Shown: positions 22,580 to 34,380 of the stretch, piece after piece
Position numbering within the stretch: the stretch's first letter is position 1
Layout: the number at the start of each line of letters is the position of its first letter
Source of the DNA: Buxus sempervirens
Taxonomy: Eukaryota > Streptophyta > Magnoliopsida > Buxales > Buxaceae
DNA: 64,000 nucleotides
Assembly (NCBI GenBank): GCA_947561395.2
Contig: OX387191.1
Span: forward strand, 34,427,439 to 34,491,438
Direction: 5' to 3'
Notes under the pieces: generated by a model
Told to the model about the DNA's origin: nothing
Database searches by the model: none
What the model saw: only the letters and a program-made list of their open reading frames with translations
Translations under genes and position numbers: made by a program

Positions 22580-23161
22580 GCGGGAGTTGCAAAACAATGA
22601 GCTGCAAAGATTAGACAAGCCCAAATTGCACTCCTTTAACCATGATTTGCTTGGTTCAATTCAATTTTGCAAAATAATTTTTAGGTGAAGATTTACCAAA
22701 AAGCCCTAACTTTAAGGGGGCATCTCTCCAAGAGGTCTTAAATTCCACTGAGCTCTCGTGGCTATGAAGTGGATTTTATGCCCAAAATAAGATTTTTGAA
22801 AACTGATTTTTTTTATCAAACCAAGTTAAAAATTGAGTGAATATTTTCCTTTTGACCAGCACAATTCCCCAAGTTGTCCTAAATTCCACTGAGCTCTTAT
22901 GGCTATAACGTGGATTTTAAGACAAAAATATGGTTTTTTGTGAAAATAGTAGACTTTGTAGCACCTTTTTTTCTCTCTTTTCTTTTTTTTTCTTGCTCTT
23001 TGCATTTTTTTCTCTTTTTCTTTTTTTTTTCTTTTTCTCCTTTTCTTTTTTTTTCTTCTTCTTTTTCTCTTTCTTTTCTTTTCTTTTCTTTTTTTTCTTT
23101 TTCTTTTTCTCCTTTTTTCTTTTGCTTTAAAATATACTGAAATACCCCTCCTTCTTTGCAG
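22580..23161 (+). other. Residual 3' region and intron of antisense gene 2, element 2
   Basis: Antisense gene 1 and exon 1 of antisense gene 2 are absent here, although both exist in element 3. The sequence passes from a block related to the 3' untranslated region of element 1 (to about 22960, with a near-duplicate ATTCCACTGAGCTCT at about 22740 and 22886) into a polypyrimidine intron tail (22966-23160) ending in the acceptor TTTGCAG. A deletion is the simplest explanation. Confidence 0.6.
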
Positions 23162-23519
23162 CTTTGGTTACTCGACCACCTGAGTCAGATTGAGGAGATC
23201 AATCGACACTTCTTCCCCAGCTTGAAGGTTCCTATTTTGATGAGCAACCGAGGGTGTCCTGACATTCTAGGAGGTAAACAGGGCTGGTTTACTTTCTTGG
23301 CTACACTCCAGGATGATCAGGTGAGGTGGCCTGGTACTTATCAGCCCAATGTAGAGACAGTGATCAGCTTTCGAGACCGCAACTTTTTGGTCCTGGCTGG
23401 CTTGGTACATGCTGTGCTTTACCTCCCTTTGCGGGTTCTTCGTCGGTTCAGAGCGACTCAGGGGATTATAATCCCAAGTGGATACGATGACCATATTGGG
23501 CCACTTTCACCAACCACCA
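23162..23519 (+). pseudogene. Antisense gene 2 of element 2, exon 2, first part
   Basis: The exon opens after CTTCTTTGCAG with LWLLDHLSQIEEI and is closely similar to exon 2 at 60169-61062 in element 3. It is interrupted at 23519 by LTR-B3 and continues at 29461. Without the insert the two parts total 894 bp, the same length as the exon in element 3, and I see no other lesion. The insertion is the disabling event, together with loss of exon 1. Confidence 0.8.
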
Positions 23520-24694
23520 TGTGCGCGCGTCGGAAATGCGGCACGGGGAAAATTCGGAGTCGCCACTGCCTGATGGGGTGCAGGCGGATACTTGGGTGCC
23601 TAATCTTGTCTATTAGTTTGGTCTGCGGCTTGAGATTCTAAGTCGGGTCTCGGTTGTGGTCTGGGCAAGTCCGTAGACACCCCAGTCCACCCCGTCGGTT
23701 GACGGGTCCCATGGGTTCCTTGGTGTGAGTTAGCTTACCTTGGTCTCACCCGATTCCTAATCCGATATGCAGTTTGGTTAAGTCTGGCGGGACCACCTGA
23801 GTGGTGTGGGTCCCTTTAATTGCTTTTATCTTGATTAGTTAGGTAATCTGAGTCTGGTTGGGTGGGCCCCGTTGGAAGGCCCACGGTGTCCTTGGTGGGT
23901 TTAGTCAAGCCCGTGTGCCCTTGTGGGCCTCGGTCTATCCTAGGAGGCCCTTTGGGCTTTGGTTAAGTGCATTGATTTTACTTTAGGTTCAGATTTGATG
24001 ATTAAGTGTTTTCCATGCAGAGGTGGGCCGGATTGGTTTGTGGGCCCTTTAGGTGGGCCCACATGGTGGCCAAGTAATTTTATTAGATTTATCTTTTTTA
24101 ATTTGCCAAAGTGAGCTGGGCATTGGGCTTGGGGCTCGTAGCCCTGATTAGGGCTTGAAAGCCCAAGTTACGGGAAGTTAGGGTTTTCACCCTTCCTTGG
24201 TTCGGTTGGTGGGCCCGACAGGCCCTTGCCCTTGGTCTCGGCCAAACCACGCATTTCATGCATCAATTCACTAATAAGTTCGGGTGGGCCGCATTTAGGT
24301 TTGGCCCGCCCGGTTTAATCAGTTAATTTTACTTATCTTGATTAAGTTGCATGCATACATTTCATTGTGTTTATTGGGCTTGGTGGGCCCCGTTGGAAGG
24401 CCCACTAATGTACCAAATTGGATCGATGGCCCACGTCCCAAGTTGGGTTTCGGGGTCACGGGGGAACCCTGTTGGTTTATTTGGTTCGGAAATGACACCC
24501 ATATGCAGCAATAATCATAGAACATATACAAAGTTGACACTTATCAAGCGGAGACTGGCTCATTATGTTAGGTCCAAGAAACGAGTTGGACGCGCAGTGA
24601 ACAACGAGGTTGGGGGGTGAAGCCCCCCGCGGTACGGTAAAGGGCATTTCTGGGTTTTTTCAAAAATATAGCAATTTGGCATTTTTAGGAGTAT

Positions 24695-24960
24695 GCGCCG
24701 ACCTCAGACGCTATCGCGAGGTCGGCGCGGGCTGGGCGGACCGAAAACCCCCAAAAAGCATCCGCGGGCGAGGTGGGCGCGAGCTCAGCGCACCCAAAAA
24801 ACAAGTGGGCACGAGCTCGGCACACCCAAAAAACAAGTGGGCGCGAGCTCAGCGCACCCAAAAAAAGTAGGCGCGAGCTTCGCGCGAGCTGAGCGGATGC
24901 AAAGAGAGCTCCGCGTGAGCTCAGCGCAAGCTAGGCGCGAGCTCGGCGGATACCCACTGC
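24695..24960. repeat. GC-rich palindrome array, GAGCTC dialect
   Basis: The array starts with a 34-bp perfect-armed inverted repeat (arm GCGCCGACCTC, 24695-24728). Several units centred on GAGCTC follow, such as GTGGGCGC-GAGCTCA-GCGCACCC. Arms are changed from the other dialects but the 8-7-8 layout is recognisable. It lies in the transcribed part of LTR-B3, the place of the second clusters of B1, B2, B4 and B5. Confidence 0.8.
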
Positions 24961-25900
24961 GAAACCCGAGCTTCTGGTTTTTGCTCAAACTCCATTTCTG
25001 ACTGGTTTTTTAACCTCTGAAACACCTCCCAGGTGCTTCTAGCATCCCCGGAGACACTTAAACATGCATTCGAATTAATCTAAACTACTACAAGACACAA
25101 CTCCATATCAAGAAAGCTCGATTATCATGTGAAAAAACAATGCACTAACAGCTGCACGGGAGTGGGGGTAATGGGAGCATGATCAAGGTGCACAAGCAGA
25201 GACAGCAGGTGGCAAGGGGTTACGGGAACATGTTGGCAAGCCTAGCAAGCAATAAAACAACAAAAAAACAATAACAAACAGAGATCGCCTACGTGAGATG
25301 GAAACCTAATTTTTGCACCTACGCATGTACCTAAACTCTATGCATGCATGTAGACATTCGGAGAAGGGAATGAGAAGGGGGGTTTACAGGGATACAAAAG
25401 ACTCACTTAACCGGGAACACACTCCCTTTTACTACAAATCCGATATTCCCCAAAACCGTAGCCTGGGAGATCCTGTGTGGAAGCAACTTGAAAAGTGGTG
25501 GATAACATACTTACATAAATATCATGCAAGTGAACCAGTTTTCATATATATGACATAGAAGCTAGCGGGGAACAATACCTGAAAGTTCTTAGCTCCTTTG
25601 TGGAAGCGTGCGACCTCCTCGAAACAAGCACACCAGCTATGAACTTCTTCTCCAACAGCTGTAGCAAGTAGCCCCTTCGCTCTTTGGTAGAAGGATGAAG
25701 AAGAAGGAGAGAAGAGGTGGTAGGAAGGCAAGGTCGGGTGCTTGGGGAGCTAGGGAGGGAAGTCAGGCCACGGGAGAGGAGGTTCCCGAAAACCCGAACC
25801 TAACCAGAGAAAAAAAAAAGCCTTCACCGAAAAATTCCCCAATCCGAAAATCTTCCAACCTAAATTTTTTCGAACCCTTTTCAAAGGAGTCTCGCGCGAC

Positions 25901-25907
25901 TTATATA
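25901..25907 (-). promoter_or_regulatory. LTR-B3 TATA box
   Basis: The minus strand reads GCCTATATAAG, just downstream of the large inverted repeat at 25921-25965. Confidence 0.55.
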
Positions 25908-25920
25908 GGCAAGGAAAAAG

Positions 25921-25965
25921 GGGTATCCGCTAAGCTTGCGCTCAGTGCCAGCTTAGCGCATACCC
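25921..25965. repeat. Long inverted repeat at the LTR-B3 promoter
   Basis: GGGTATCCGCTAAGC faces GCTTAGCGCATACCC across a 15-bp spacer, with one mismatch between the 15-bp arms. It occupies the position held by palindrome clusters in the other LTR-B copies but has longer arms and spacer. Confidence 0.8.
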
Positions 25966-26337
25966 GCCTGCCACGTCCGCGCAAGTGGCAATATGATGAA
26001 AAAGCATTTAATGCGGCCGCTCGTCGGTCGGAAAATCCGAATTTTTCGGATTTAGTCCCTGGGTATTTTCAATTTAATCCGATATTCTTGGATTTTTACA
26101 GATTTAATCCCTGGGATATTTCGTACATTTGGATATTTACGGATTTGATCCCCGAGATATTTTCCTGTGCAACTCGCCACGTGTGCAGCTTTTTGCCACG
26201 TGCGCAGTTTGCCGGTTTTGCTGCTCGGGAACTTCGTCAGCTCATATTTTCTCCATCCGGACTCCGATCTGGGCAAACTCAATTGCGTTAGAATTGTATC
26301 GGAGCCCTATATCCCATGACCTAGGGGTATGCCTCTG

Positions 26338-26930
26338 GATCGGATTTTAGCAGAAGGCAATTTTTGGCTCCGTTCAAGTTTGACCGCCCGCAGAACCTTC
26401 ATCCGAACTCCAATTCCTGCAAACTCAATTGCATTGGAACCGTGTCGAGATTCTCTATCCAATGGTATAGGGTAAGCATCTGGATCGGATTTTAGCAGAA
26501 AGTCAACTTTTGGCTCTGCTCAAGTTTGACCGCCCGCAGAACCCTCATCCGGACTCCGATTCCTGCAAACTTAGTTGCATTGGAACCGTGTCGGGATTCT
26601 CTATCCAATGATATAGAGGTAAGCATCTGGATCGGATTTTAGCAGAAAGTCAACTTTTGGCTCCGCTCAAGTTTGACCGCCCGCAGAACCCTCATCCGGA
26701 CTCCGATTCCTGCAAACTCAGTTGCGTTGGAACCGTGTCGGGATTCTCTATCCAATGATATAGAGGTAAGAATCTGGATCAGATTTTAGCAGAAAGTCAA
26801 CTTTTGGCTCCGCTCAAGTTTGATCGCCCGCAGAACCCTCATCCGGACTACGATTCCTGCAAACTCAGTTGCGTTGGAACCGTGTCGAGATTCTCTATCC
26901 AATGGCATAAAGCAAGGTGGCCAATTTTCA
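26338..26930 (-). repeat. Tandem promoter repeat in LTR-B3, about 145 bp x 4
   Basis: Four copies share TTTGACCGCCCGCAGAACC, CTCATCCGGACTCCGATTCC and GATTCTCTATCCAATG. Related units occur once or twice in LTR-B1 (3150-3380) and about three times in LTR-B5 (37450-37860), so copy number differs between LTRs. Confidence 0.9.
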
Positions 26931-27511
26931 CTTGACCAAAAAGTCAACTTTTCACCCTGTTAGCACCTGATTTTTGCACCCCCCAAAATAAAGAAAAATG
27001 AAAAGTCAAAAGTCAAACCCTGAGGGGGTCAAAAATTGACTTTTTGATTCAAGTAAATTTAGCCATCAAACTTCATCTCATTGAAAAGAGCATTTCGACA
27101 CGATTCCAACGCAACTGAATTTGCTGGAATCGGAGTCCAGATGAGAAAGATATGAGCTGGTCAAACTTTTGGGGAGCAAAAAGTTGACTTTTTGCTCGAC
27201 CCCAATTCAGCTGCCAAACTTGACCCCCAGTGGACAGGTGGTTCCGAGCCGGTTCCAACAACACTAAGTTTGCTGAAATCGGACACCGGATGAAGAAGTT
27301 ATGAGCAGTTGAAGTTTCAGAAAAACTGCCCATGTGGCAAAAAAGGCAGCAAAAATGGAATAAACCAATAAAATAAATAAGATAAATGTGTTTAATAATA
27401 TTTTAATAAATAGATTCTCGCTTTTTAAAATAATCGGAAAAATAGAATAAGAATCTTGCAAAAAACCAAATTGAATAAAGGTTTGAAATCCAAACATTTT
27501 AAAAACGTGCT

Positions 27512-27726
27512 GGACCGTATTTGAATTACGGGCAGGGCATGCCCGTATTTGAAATACGGGCAAGATTCTGGTAGAAGACACCCGTCGCTGTACGGCGGGA
27601 CACGCGTCCCGTACGGCCGATTCGCGAGATTCGCACATGTGCGTTTTTCGCCCATACTTGAATTACAGGCAAGGCACGCCCGTACTTGAAGTACAGGCAA
27701 GGCATGCCCGTATTTCAAATACGGGC
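27512..27726. repeat. Palindrome cluster, CCGTA dialect (about 6 units), LTR-B4 promoter
   Basis: Units such as TGCCCGTA-N7-TACGGGCA end 14 bp before the TATA box. A variant, CCCGTC-N7-GGCGGG, has changed inner bases on both arms but keeps CCG-N11-CGG. Confidence 0.9.
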
Positions 27727-27740
27727 ACGGAAATTTTGCC

Positions 27741-27748
27741 TATAAATA
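27741..27748 (+). promoter_or_regulatory. LTR-B4 TATA box
   Basis: GCCTATAAATAGAG follows the palindrome cluster directly. Confidence 0.65.
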
Positions 27749-28537
27749 GAGAGGCCACCCCCCTTCATTTGAACAAGCTTTCTCTTCGGCCTCTCCCCTC
27801 TTTGTCTGAGTATTAACCACGGCAAACCTCTGCCCAACTTCCATCCTACCCCAATACCTACACTTAATGCCCAAAATACCCTCACCATCCTAAAACCATG
27901 CTTAAACCTCCACATACCCCCTTTTAAACCCAACCTTCTACCACACCTTTTTCGAAACCAATCTAGAAAATCCAAGGAGGACGCGGAAGCGCTGTCAAAA
28001 TTCCCGGAGCACCATTACATATAATCAAGAACAAGGTAATAGTAAAGAGATGCTTATGGTAATGTATTATTCATTATATTTGGGATTTAATTTTACTTAA
28101 ATATGCTTTTATCTTGCTATTTATATCCCACCCGTTTCTTTTGTTTTGCATGGTGATGGACTCTCCATAATATGGAGGAATTTCCTCTTAAGAAAAGAAA
28201 AATGCTTTAAGTTAAGAAGTGGCATTTTAATTAATATTAAAGTAGCTTTATTACCTCCTTTTGCTCATTGACAAGGAGAGATGTGGCTTCTTTTCAAAGA
28301 CCTCTTGTATCCCCATAAATTCTCCTTTCCCCTCTCTTGACTTTGGCTATATGGAACTACAAGATAAATGAACTTTTGGGAAGCATGGGAAGACAAAGAA
28401 AAATGGCTTTTTAAGCCAAATGAGACAAATGAAGCATCTGGAGGATCTGAAGAAACCAACAGAAGTTACCAGAATATCTTAGAAGGTCACGGAACTGATT
28501 CCAGGAAGAGCCAGCACCAAATATGCAAAACTGGAGG

Positions 28538-28644
28538 CGCCCGTAAACTCAGAACGGTCCAGTCTGGACCGTGTTTGCTTCACGGGCAAGCCCAAACAGG
28601 ATTCCATTCACGGGCGAAGGTGGACCGTATAGAAAATACGGGCA
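28538..28644. repeat. Second palindrome cluster in LTR-B4, CCGTA dialect (3 units)
   Basis: CGCCCGTA-N7-AACGGTCC, GGACCGTG-N7-CACGGGCA and GGACCGTA-N7-TACGGGCA all keep CCG-N11-CGG, about 0.8 kb downstream of the TATA box. Confidence 0.88.
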
Positions 28645-29460
28645 AATGTAAAGTAACATAAAAATGTAATTTTTCAGCCCGATTGGATCTATTCCGGCCT
28701 GAACCGGCCCCTTTAACAATTTGGGCTATCTTAAGCCCATTTTTGGACCGTGGGCCCAAATGGGCCCACCAAGACCTCCTTTTGGCCCACATGAGTGGTC
28801 TACCTTAGACTGGCCTATACCAGGCCTGTTTTCAATAAATAGGCCCAGGCCCTTTGACCCTTGGCTAATGGGCCAAATCCAAGCCCACTAAGCCCATGGC
28901 ATGTGTAAATAGTTTAAATAAATAACCAAAACGGGTTACCCAATAACCCAACTGGGCCCAAGGCCCAACCATGGCAACCCACGGGTCTTCCAACGAGACC
29001 TGGGTCCGACCCACTTCACTTAAAATAAATAAAAAGATAAAATCAAATAAAAAGGGACCCACACCTCCAGAGGGCCCCGCCAGACCTAACAAGGTAGCAT
29101 GCTGGTCAAAGAAAATGGTGAAATTGACTCAAAAACCAGGGAGACCCGAGGGACCCGTCAAACCGACAGGGCGGACCGGGGTGTCTTTAGGACTTCCCCG
29201 GATCGTAACCGAGGACTTAGCTAGAACTCTGAAAAGCCGCAGACCAGACTTAGACCCGATTAGGGCAAAACCGTGTCTGCCTGCACTCTCAGGCAGTGGC
29301 AACTCCGAATGTCCCGAGGCACGCACGAAAAGTGCGCCCGGTGTGCGGTCTAGGATCTAGGATTTTTAGGTGCGCACACACCCCTTAGGGTTTGATTTTC
29401 TGTCCAGGGTTTGCATTTCTGGTTTTTCTGGGAGCGCAAAAATGAGGTGCTTACACACCA

Positions 29461-29996
29461 TGAAGCTGAATGCTTGGTTGATGAGAGAGTGGTCCTATGT
29501 TCGTTTCATGCGGAGCCCGGTCTTCTCAGAGTCTCATGTGAAGGACTATCTCTTCTGGATCAGGGAGCAGATACAGAGTCAGGCTCCAGTACCCGAAGAT
29601 CCTCTTGCAGTTTTGGCTCCTACTTATGAAGACCTCCTGGAGTCTAAGAGAGCTTCTCACAAGCGACTTCAGCAGATATGGGTACGAGAGGCCCAGGAGC
29701 TTAGGATACGAGGCCTTGACATGGAGAGGCAACTTGCAGAGCAGGTATCCCGCCGTCTTGCTGTGGAAAAGCAACTTGAGGAGCAGAGGCAGGCTCGTCG
29801 CTTTGATGTCCGAGCACTGCGGCAGAAGCACCAGGATGCTTTAACCAGCCTTAGGAGCATGAGGATCAGGCAGACTCTTTCAGATGAGGTCATTTCCTTC
29901 TTGAGTGATCCCGCTGCAGATGGGGCTTCTGGAGTTATTGCAGCTCAGGCAGCTCGGATTCGGGAGCTTGAGGAGCGGCTAGGAGACAGAGACTAG
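29461..29996 (+). pseudogene. Antisense gene 2 of element 2, exon 2, second part
   Basis: Continuing from 23519, this part opens near LNAWLMREWSYVRF and ends at a TAG stop (29994-29996). It has a long coiled-coil-like, Gln/Glu/Arg-rich stretch (around LQQIWVREAQEL and AVEKQLEEQRQARRF) and a C-terminal segment around LSDEVISFLSD. The match to the element 3 protein is close throughout. The coding strand is opposite to the gag-pol strand of its host element. Confidence 0.8.
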
Positions 29997-30995
29997 CCTT
30001 ATTTCCTGCACATTTTTCTTCTTTTTTTTTTCATACCTTTGTACGAAAGCAAACTCCAATAGTGGAAAGACAAAGGATTTAATAAATTTTTTATATTATT
30101 GGCCTCAGAATACTCAGATGCTTGTAAAAACAAAGGTTTTATGAAAAGTATTTGATTTATCATCACTGGCCAAAGTATAGTTTTTCTTTTATATATATAT
30201 TTTTTTATTTTTTTGAAATTTGGTCCATGCACTTAATCACCCATAATTAAAGGAATTAAAACCAAGTTAAATAATGAAAAGGGTAATCCAAAAAATAATG
30301 AGGGATCAAAACCGTCCATCTTAGGGCCTTTAGAGTTATCCCCAAATGGCTTTTCCTTCATGTTCGACCCCGTTATTCTCAATCTGCTCAGTCCCCGTAT
30401 TCATGTTGATTTTACTTCAAGCTTAGATCTCCTTGATCAACTCAACCACTGATTTTTTCTTCTTTTTTTTTTTATTCTTCTGTTTTTTTTTCTTCTTCTT
30501 TTCTTCTTGCCGATATTGCCCCTAGTGCCAGTTACGGTTTTCACTAGGGCCGGCTTCTGCATTCCGTCATCACCAATCTAACTCTGAAATTTGAATGAAC
30601 ATACTAAGATCAGCGAGGGCTTAGAAATAAGACGAAACAAAGGCTAGGCTCGGTTTATGAAAGAAAAGGTATTAAAGGCTCAAAATTTTTCAAATGTGAA
30701 AATAGGTCGACCGGTCTTACAGTCATGATGATTCTAACCCTTTTTTCCCAAATTGCATTCTTTGCATCTCATTTCACACTTGGCTTTCATTTGCCATTTT
30801 TCTTTGCTTTTTCGCTTTTTCTTTTTCTTTTTGCCTCAATTGGCGTTGCCCCAATTTGTTTTGCCCCAATATAAGACTATAAGTCCGGTTTAGGTTCATC
30901 AAAGAAACGAACCGGCTCAACTTGGCTAGACTAGGGATTAAAATTTGAGGGAAATAAAGAAAGGTGGCCTCAGATAATTTCCTAGAAATGTTCAA
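29997..30995. other. Intergenic region between antisense gene 2 and pol, element 2
   Basis: No coding sequence is visible. It contains poly(T) runs and a block with GGCTTCTGCATTCCGTCATC that is conserved in reverse complement in element 3 (59655-59700). Transcripts from pol and antisense gene 2 converge here, so it should hold 3' ends for both. Confidence 0.55.
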
Positions 30996-33264
30996 TCAAG
31001 GAAAATACCTTTTTACTGCATTAGAGTTAATTGGCTCAGGAAAGTTTGTCCCATCCATTTCTGTCAAGATGAGTGCACCTCCTAACAGGACCTTCTTGAC
31101 AACATAAGGCCCTTCCGAATTGGGCTTGAACTTACCACGAGGATCTTCCAAAAATGGTAAAATTTTCTTTAGCACCAAGTTTCCTTCCTGGAAAGTTCTG
31201 GGCTTCACTTTCTTATTGTAGGCCCGAGCCATTCTCCTCTGGTACAATTGGCCATGATATAGTGCTTTCAATCGCTTCTCTTCTATCAGGTTGAGTTGAT
31301 CATGTCTTGACTATATCCATTCAGCTTCTTATAATTCAGCCTCCATGAACACTCTGAGTGATGGGATTTCTACTTCCACTGGCAGAACCGCTTCCATCCC
31401 ATAGACCAGGGAATACGGGGTTGCCCCAGTTGAAGTCCGGATTGAGGTTCTATAGGCATGTAGAGCAAGTGGTAGCATTTCGTGCCAATCCTTGTAACTC
31501 ACTACCATTTTCTGAATGATTTTCTTTATATTCTTGTTTGCTACTTCTACTGCCCTATTCATCTTTGGCTTGTGTGGAGCTGACTTGTGGTGGGTGATCT
31601 GAAACTGCTCACACATCTTCTTCATGTCCTTGTTCTTAATATTTGAAGCGTTGTCTGGTACTATGGCATTTGGCAGTCCATAGCGACAAATGATATTGTG
31701 CTTAAAAAATTTAATAACATGGTTGCTTGTGATATTCGCATATGAGGCTGCTTCTACCCACTTAGTGAAATAATCAATTGCCACCAAGATGAATCTGTGT
31801 CTGTTCGATGCCTTAGGGGAAATCATGCCAATGACATCTATGCCCCACATAGAGAAGGGCCACGGTGATGTCATGTTGTGCAACTCACTTGGGGGTGCAT
31901 GCTTGTTATCTGCATATATCTGACATTGGTGACACCTCCTGACATGTATACAACAATCATGCTCCATGGTCGACCAGTAGTATCCCAACCGTAGGATCTT
32001 CTTTGCCAGCATGTGCCCGTTCATATGGGGTCTACAAACTCCTCCATGTACAGTCTCAATCAGCCTTTCCGACTCAGCCTTAACAACACATCTGAGCAGA
32101 ATATCGTTATGTGACCTCTTGTACAAATGTCCACCATTTAGCAGGAATTGACCAGCCAATCTCTGTATTGTCCTCTTCTCAGTAGAAGTGGCTTTTTCTG
32201 GCAAACTTCTATCGTTCAAGAAATTTTTGATATCTTGAAACCATGGTGTTTCCTCTTCTGGTGCTCCCTCTAGAACAAGACAATAAGTTGGTTCATCTCT
32301 GACCTCAATTTCCAGTGGTTTGATGTCTACCCCTTTTGGCATGCTGACCATTGAAGCCAATGTTGCTAAAGCATCCGCAAACTGATTCTTGGCCCTTGGC
32401 ATATAGTTGAAGGAAATTCGAGTAAATTTTGTGCTTATTTCTTCCAAATACTGGTGATAGGGGATCAATTTGTATCCTTGGTTTTCTATTCACCAGTTGT
32501 TTGGAAGATGATAAGACTAGAATCTCTGTATACGTCAAGTTCCTCTATTTCATGATATATGGCGGCCTGCAACCCAATTATACATGCTTCATATTTTGCA
32601 ATATTATTGGTGCACTGGAATCTCAGCTTCACTGCAATCGGGATGTGTGAATCATCTGGTTTGACCAAGACTGCCCCTATTCCATTTCCATTCATGTTGG
32701 CGGCCCCATCGAAGAACATTTGCCAAGAACTTTCACTTTCCTCTTCTTCAGTAAACAAAATTGCCTCATCAGGAAAGTTGGTCTTCAAAGGTTGGTATTC
32801 TGGCAAAGGATGTGCAGCCAGGTGATCAGCAATGGCTTGACCCTTAATCGCTTTCTGAGTGACGTATGTGAGGTCAAACTCGGATAGTAACAGTTGCCAT
32901 TTCCCTGTCCTGCCAGTTAGTGCCGGTTTCTCAAATAAATACTTCAAAGGGTCCATCCGAGATATCAATAATGTGGAGTGACTAAGGAAGTAATGCCTTA
33001 GCCTCTAAGTTGCCCACACTAGAGCACAACAGGTCTTTTCCAACGGAGAGTACTTGGCTTCATATTCTGTGAATTTTTTACTGAGATAGTAAATTGCCCT
33101 TTCTTTTCTATTAGTCTCATCATGCTGTCCCAAGACACATCCTATCAATGTTTCCAACACTGACAAGTACAGGATCAGTGGTCTTCCTGGAGTTGGTGGC
33201 ACTAGCACAGGTGGGTTCAGAAAATACTTCTTTATTGTATCAAAGGCCTGCTGGCAATCGTCAT
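30996..33264 (-). pseudogene. pol of element 2: RNase H, second RNase H and integrase
   Basis: Read on the minus strand after LTR-B5: the end of the RT domain, the gypsy RNase H, a second archaeal-type RNase H (around WQMFFDGAANMNG and NQFADALATLASM), then integrase with an HHCC zinc region (VHGGVCRPHMNGH, CHQCQ), catalytic blocks around WGIDVIG, PDNASN and AVEVAN, and a C-terminal GPY-type segment (EGPYVVKKV) ending at 30996. Breaks: a stop near 33006, a W-to-stop and a one-base deletion near 32475-32490, a TAA stop at 31329-31331 and a TAG stop at 31311-31313. The last two are also present in element 3. Confidence 0.85.
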
Positions 33265-34315
33265 TGTGCGCGCGTGGGAAATGCAGCACGGGGAAGTTCG
33301 GAGTCGCCACCGCCTAATGGGGTGCAGGCAGACATCTGGGTGCCTAATCTTGTCTATTTTGGGCTTTGGTCTGCGGCTTAAGATTCTAAGTCGGGGTCTC
33401 GGTTGTGGTCTGGGGAAGTCCGTAGACACCCCAGTCCACCCCGTCGGATGACGGGTCCCGTGGGTTCCCTGGTTTGAGTCAGCTTTCTAGTTGGTTTTCA
33501 CCCGATTCCTAATCCAATATGCAATTTGGTTAAGTCTGTTGGGACCACCTAAGTGGTGTGGGTCCCTTTAATGGATTTTATCTTATTTACTTTGGGTTAT
33601 CTGAGTCTGGCTGGGTGGGCCCCGTTGGAAGGCCCACGGTGCCCTTGGTGGGCTTGGGTAAGCCCATGTGCCTCTGGTGGGTTTCCGTCTAATCCTAGGA
33701 GGCCCTTTGGGCTTAGGTGTAGTGGATTGATTTTACTTAATTTATTCAAGTTGGAGGCTTGGGTGATTTTCATGCAAGGGGTGGGTCTGCCTTCGTTTGC
33801 GGGCCCTTGGTGGGCCCCCATGATGGTTGCCAAAGTGTCTTCAATTTATCTTGGTTTAGTTTTCCAAAGTGTTCTGAACATTGGGCTTGAGGCCCCATGA
33901 TCCAACTTTGGGCTTTGAAAGCCCACATTCCATGAAGTTTGGGTTAAACCCTCACTTGGTTTAGTTGGTGGGCCTTGGTGGGCCCAATTAGGCCCTTGCC
34001 CTTGGTCTCGGCCAAACCACGCAATTTAAACATCAATCCACAAAGACAAGGTCGGGTGGGCCGCATTGGGTTTGGCCCATCCGATTTGGTTAGTTAGTTC
34101 CACTTAATCTTGCTTAGTTGCATGCTTTCGGGTTTATCGGGCTTTGGTGGGCCCCGTTGGAAGGCCCACATATGTTTCCAATTGGACCGGTGGTCCAGGT
34201 CCCAAGTGGGGTTTCCGAGTAACCCGGAAACCATGTTGGTTTATTTGGTTTTGCTAAAAACGACATGAAAATTCGGCAAGGAACACAAAAATCATACAAA
34301 CTGTATTTTTATCAT

Positions 34316-34380
34316 GTATCCGGCCTTAGTTGCCGGATACACACAACCCCTAGGTGATCCGGCCTGAGTTGCCGGATCAC
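34316..34380. repeat. Palindrome pair in the transcribed part of LTR-B5, CCGG dialect
   Basis: GTATCCGGC-N7-GCCGGATAC and GTGATCCGGC-N7-GCCGGATCAC both keep CCG-N11-CGG. The central heptamers are nearly identical to one used in LTR-B1 (CTGAGTT). Confidence 0.9.

Larger units (their letters stand above)
26958..29378 (+). mobile_element. Solo LTR-B4, nested in LTR-B3
   Basis: A 2421-bp LTR runs from TGTTAGCACC to AGGTGCGCACA with exact caccc duplicates at 26953-26957 and 29379-29383. It is inserted in the opposite orientation close to the start of LTR-B3. It has a TATA box at 27741, CCGTA-dialect clusters at 27512-27726 and 28538-28644, and the U5 motif CAGGCAGTGGCAACTCC. Confidence 0.92.
23520..29455 (-). 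mobile_element. Solo LTR-B3, containing LTR-B4
   Basis: Read on the minus strand it starts TGTAAGCACC at 29455 and ends CGCGCGCACA at 23520. Exact cacca duplicates lie at 23515-23519 and 29456-29460. After removing LTR-B4 and its duplicate it is about 3.51 kb. It has no coding interior, a minus-strand TATA box at 25901-25907, four tandem copies of a roughly 145-bp promoter repeat (26338-26930) and a GC-rich GAGCTC palindrome dialect found nowhere else in the window. Confidence 0.88.

Noticed and set aside
22910-23140. Phe/Ser-rich small protein
   Set aside because: It is a translation of the polypyrimidine intron upstream of antisense gene 2 exon 2.
24610-25001. Open frames of about 90-100 codons rich in Ser, Ala and Arg
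   Set aside because: They arise from the GC-rich GAGCTC repeat in LTR-B3 and have no homologue in other LTR-B copies.
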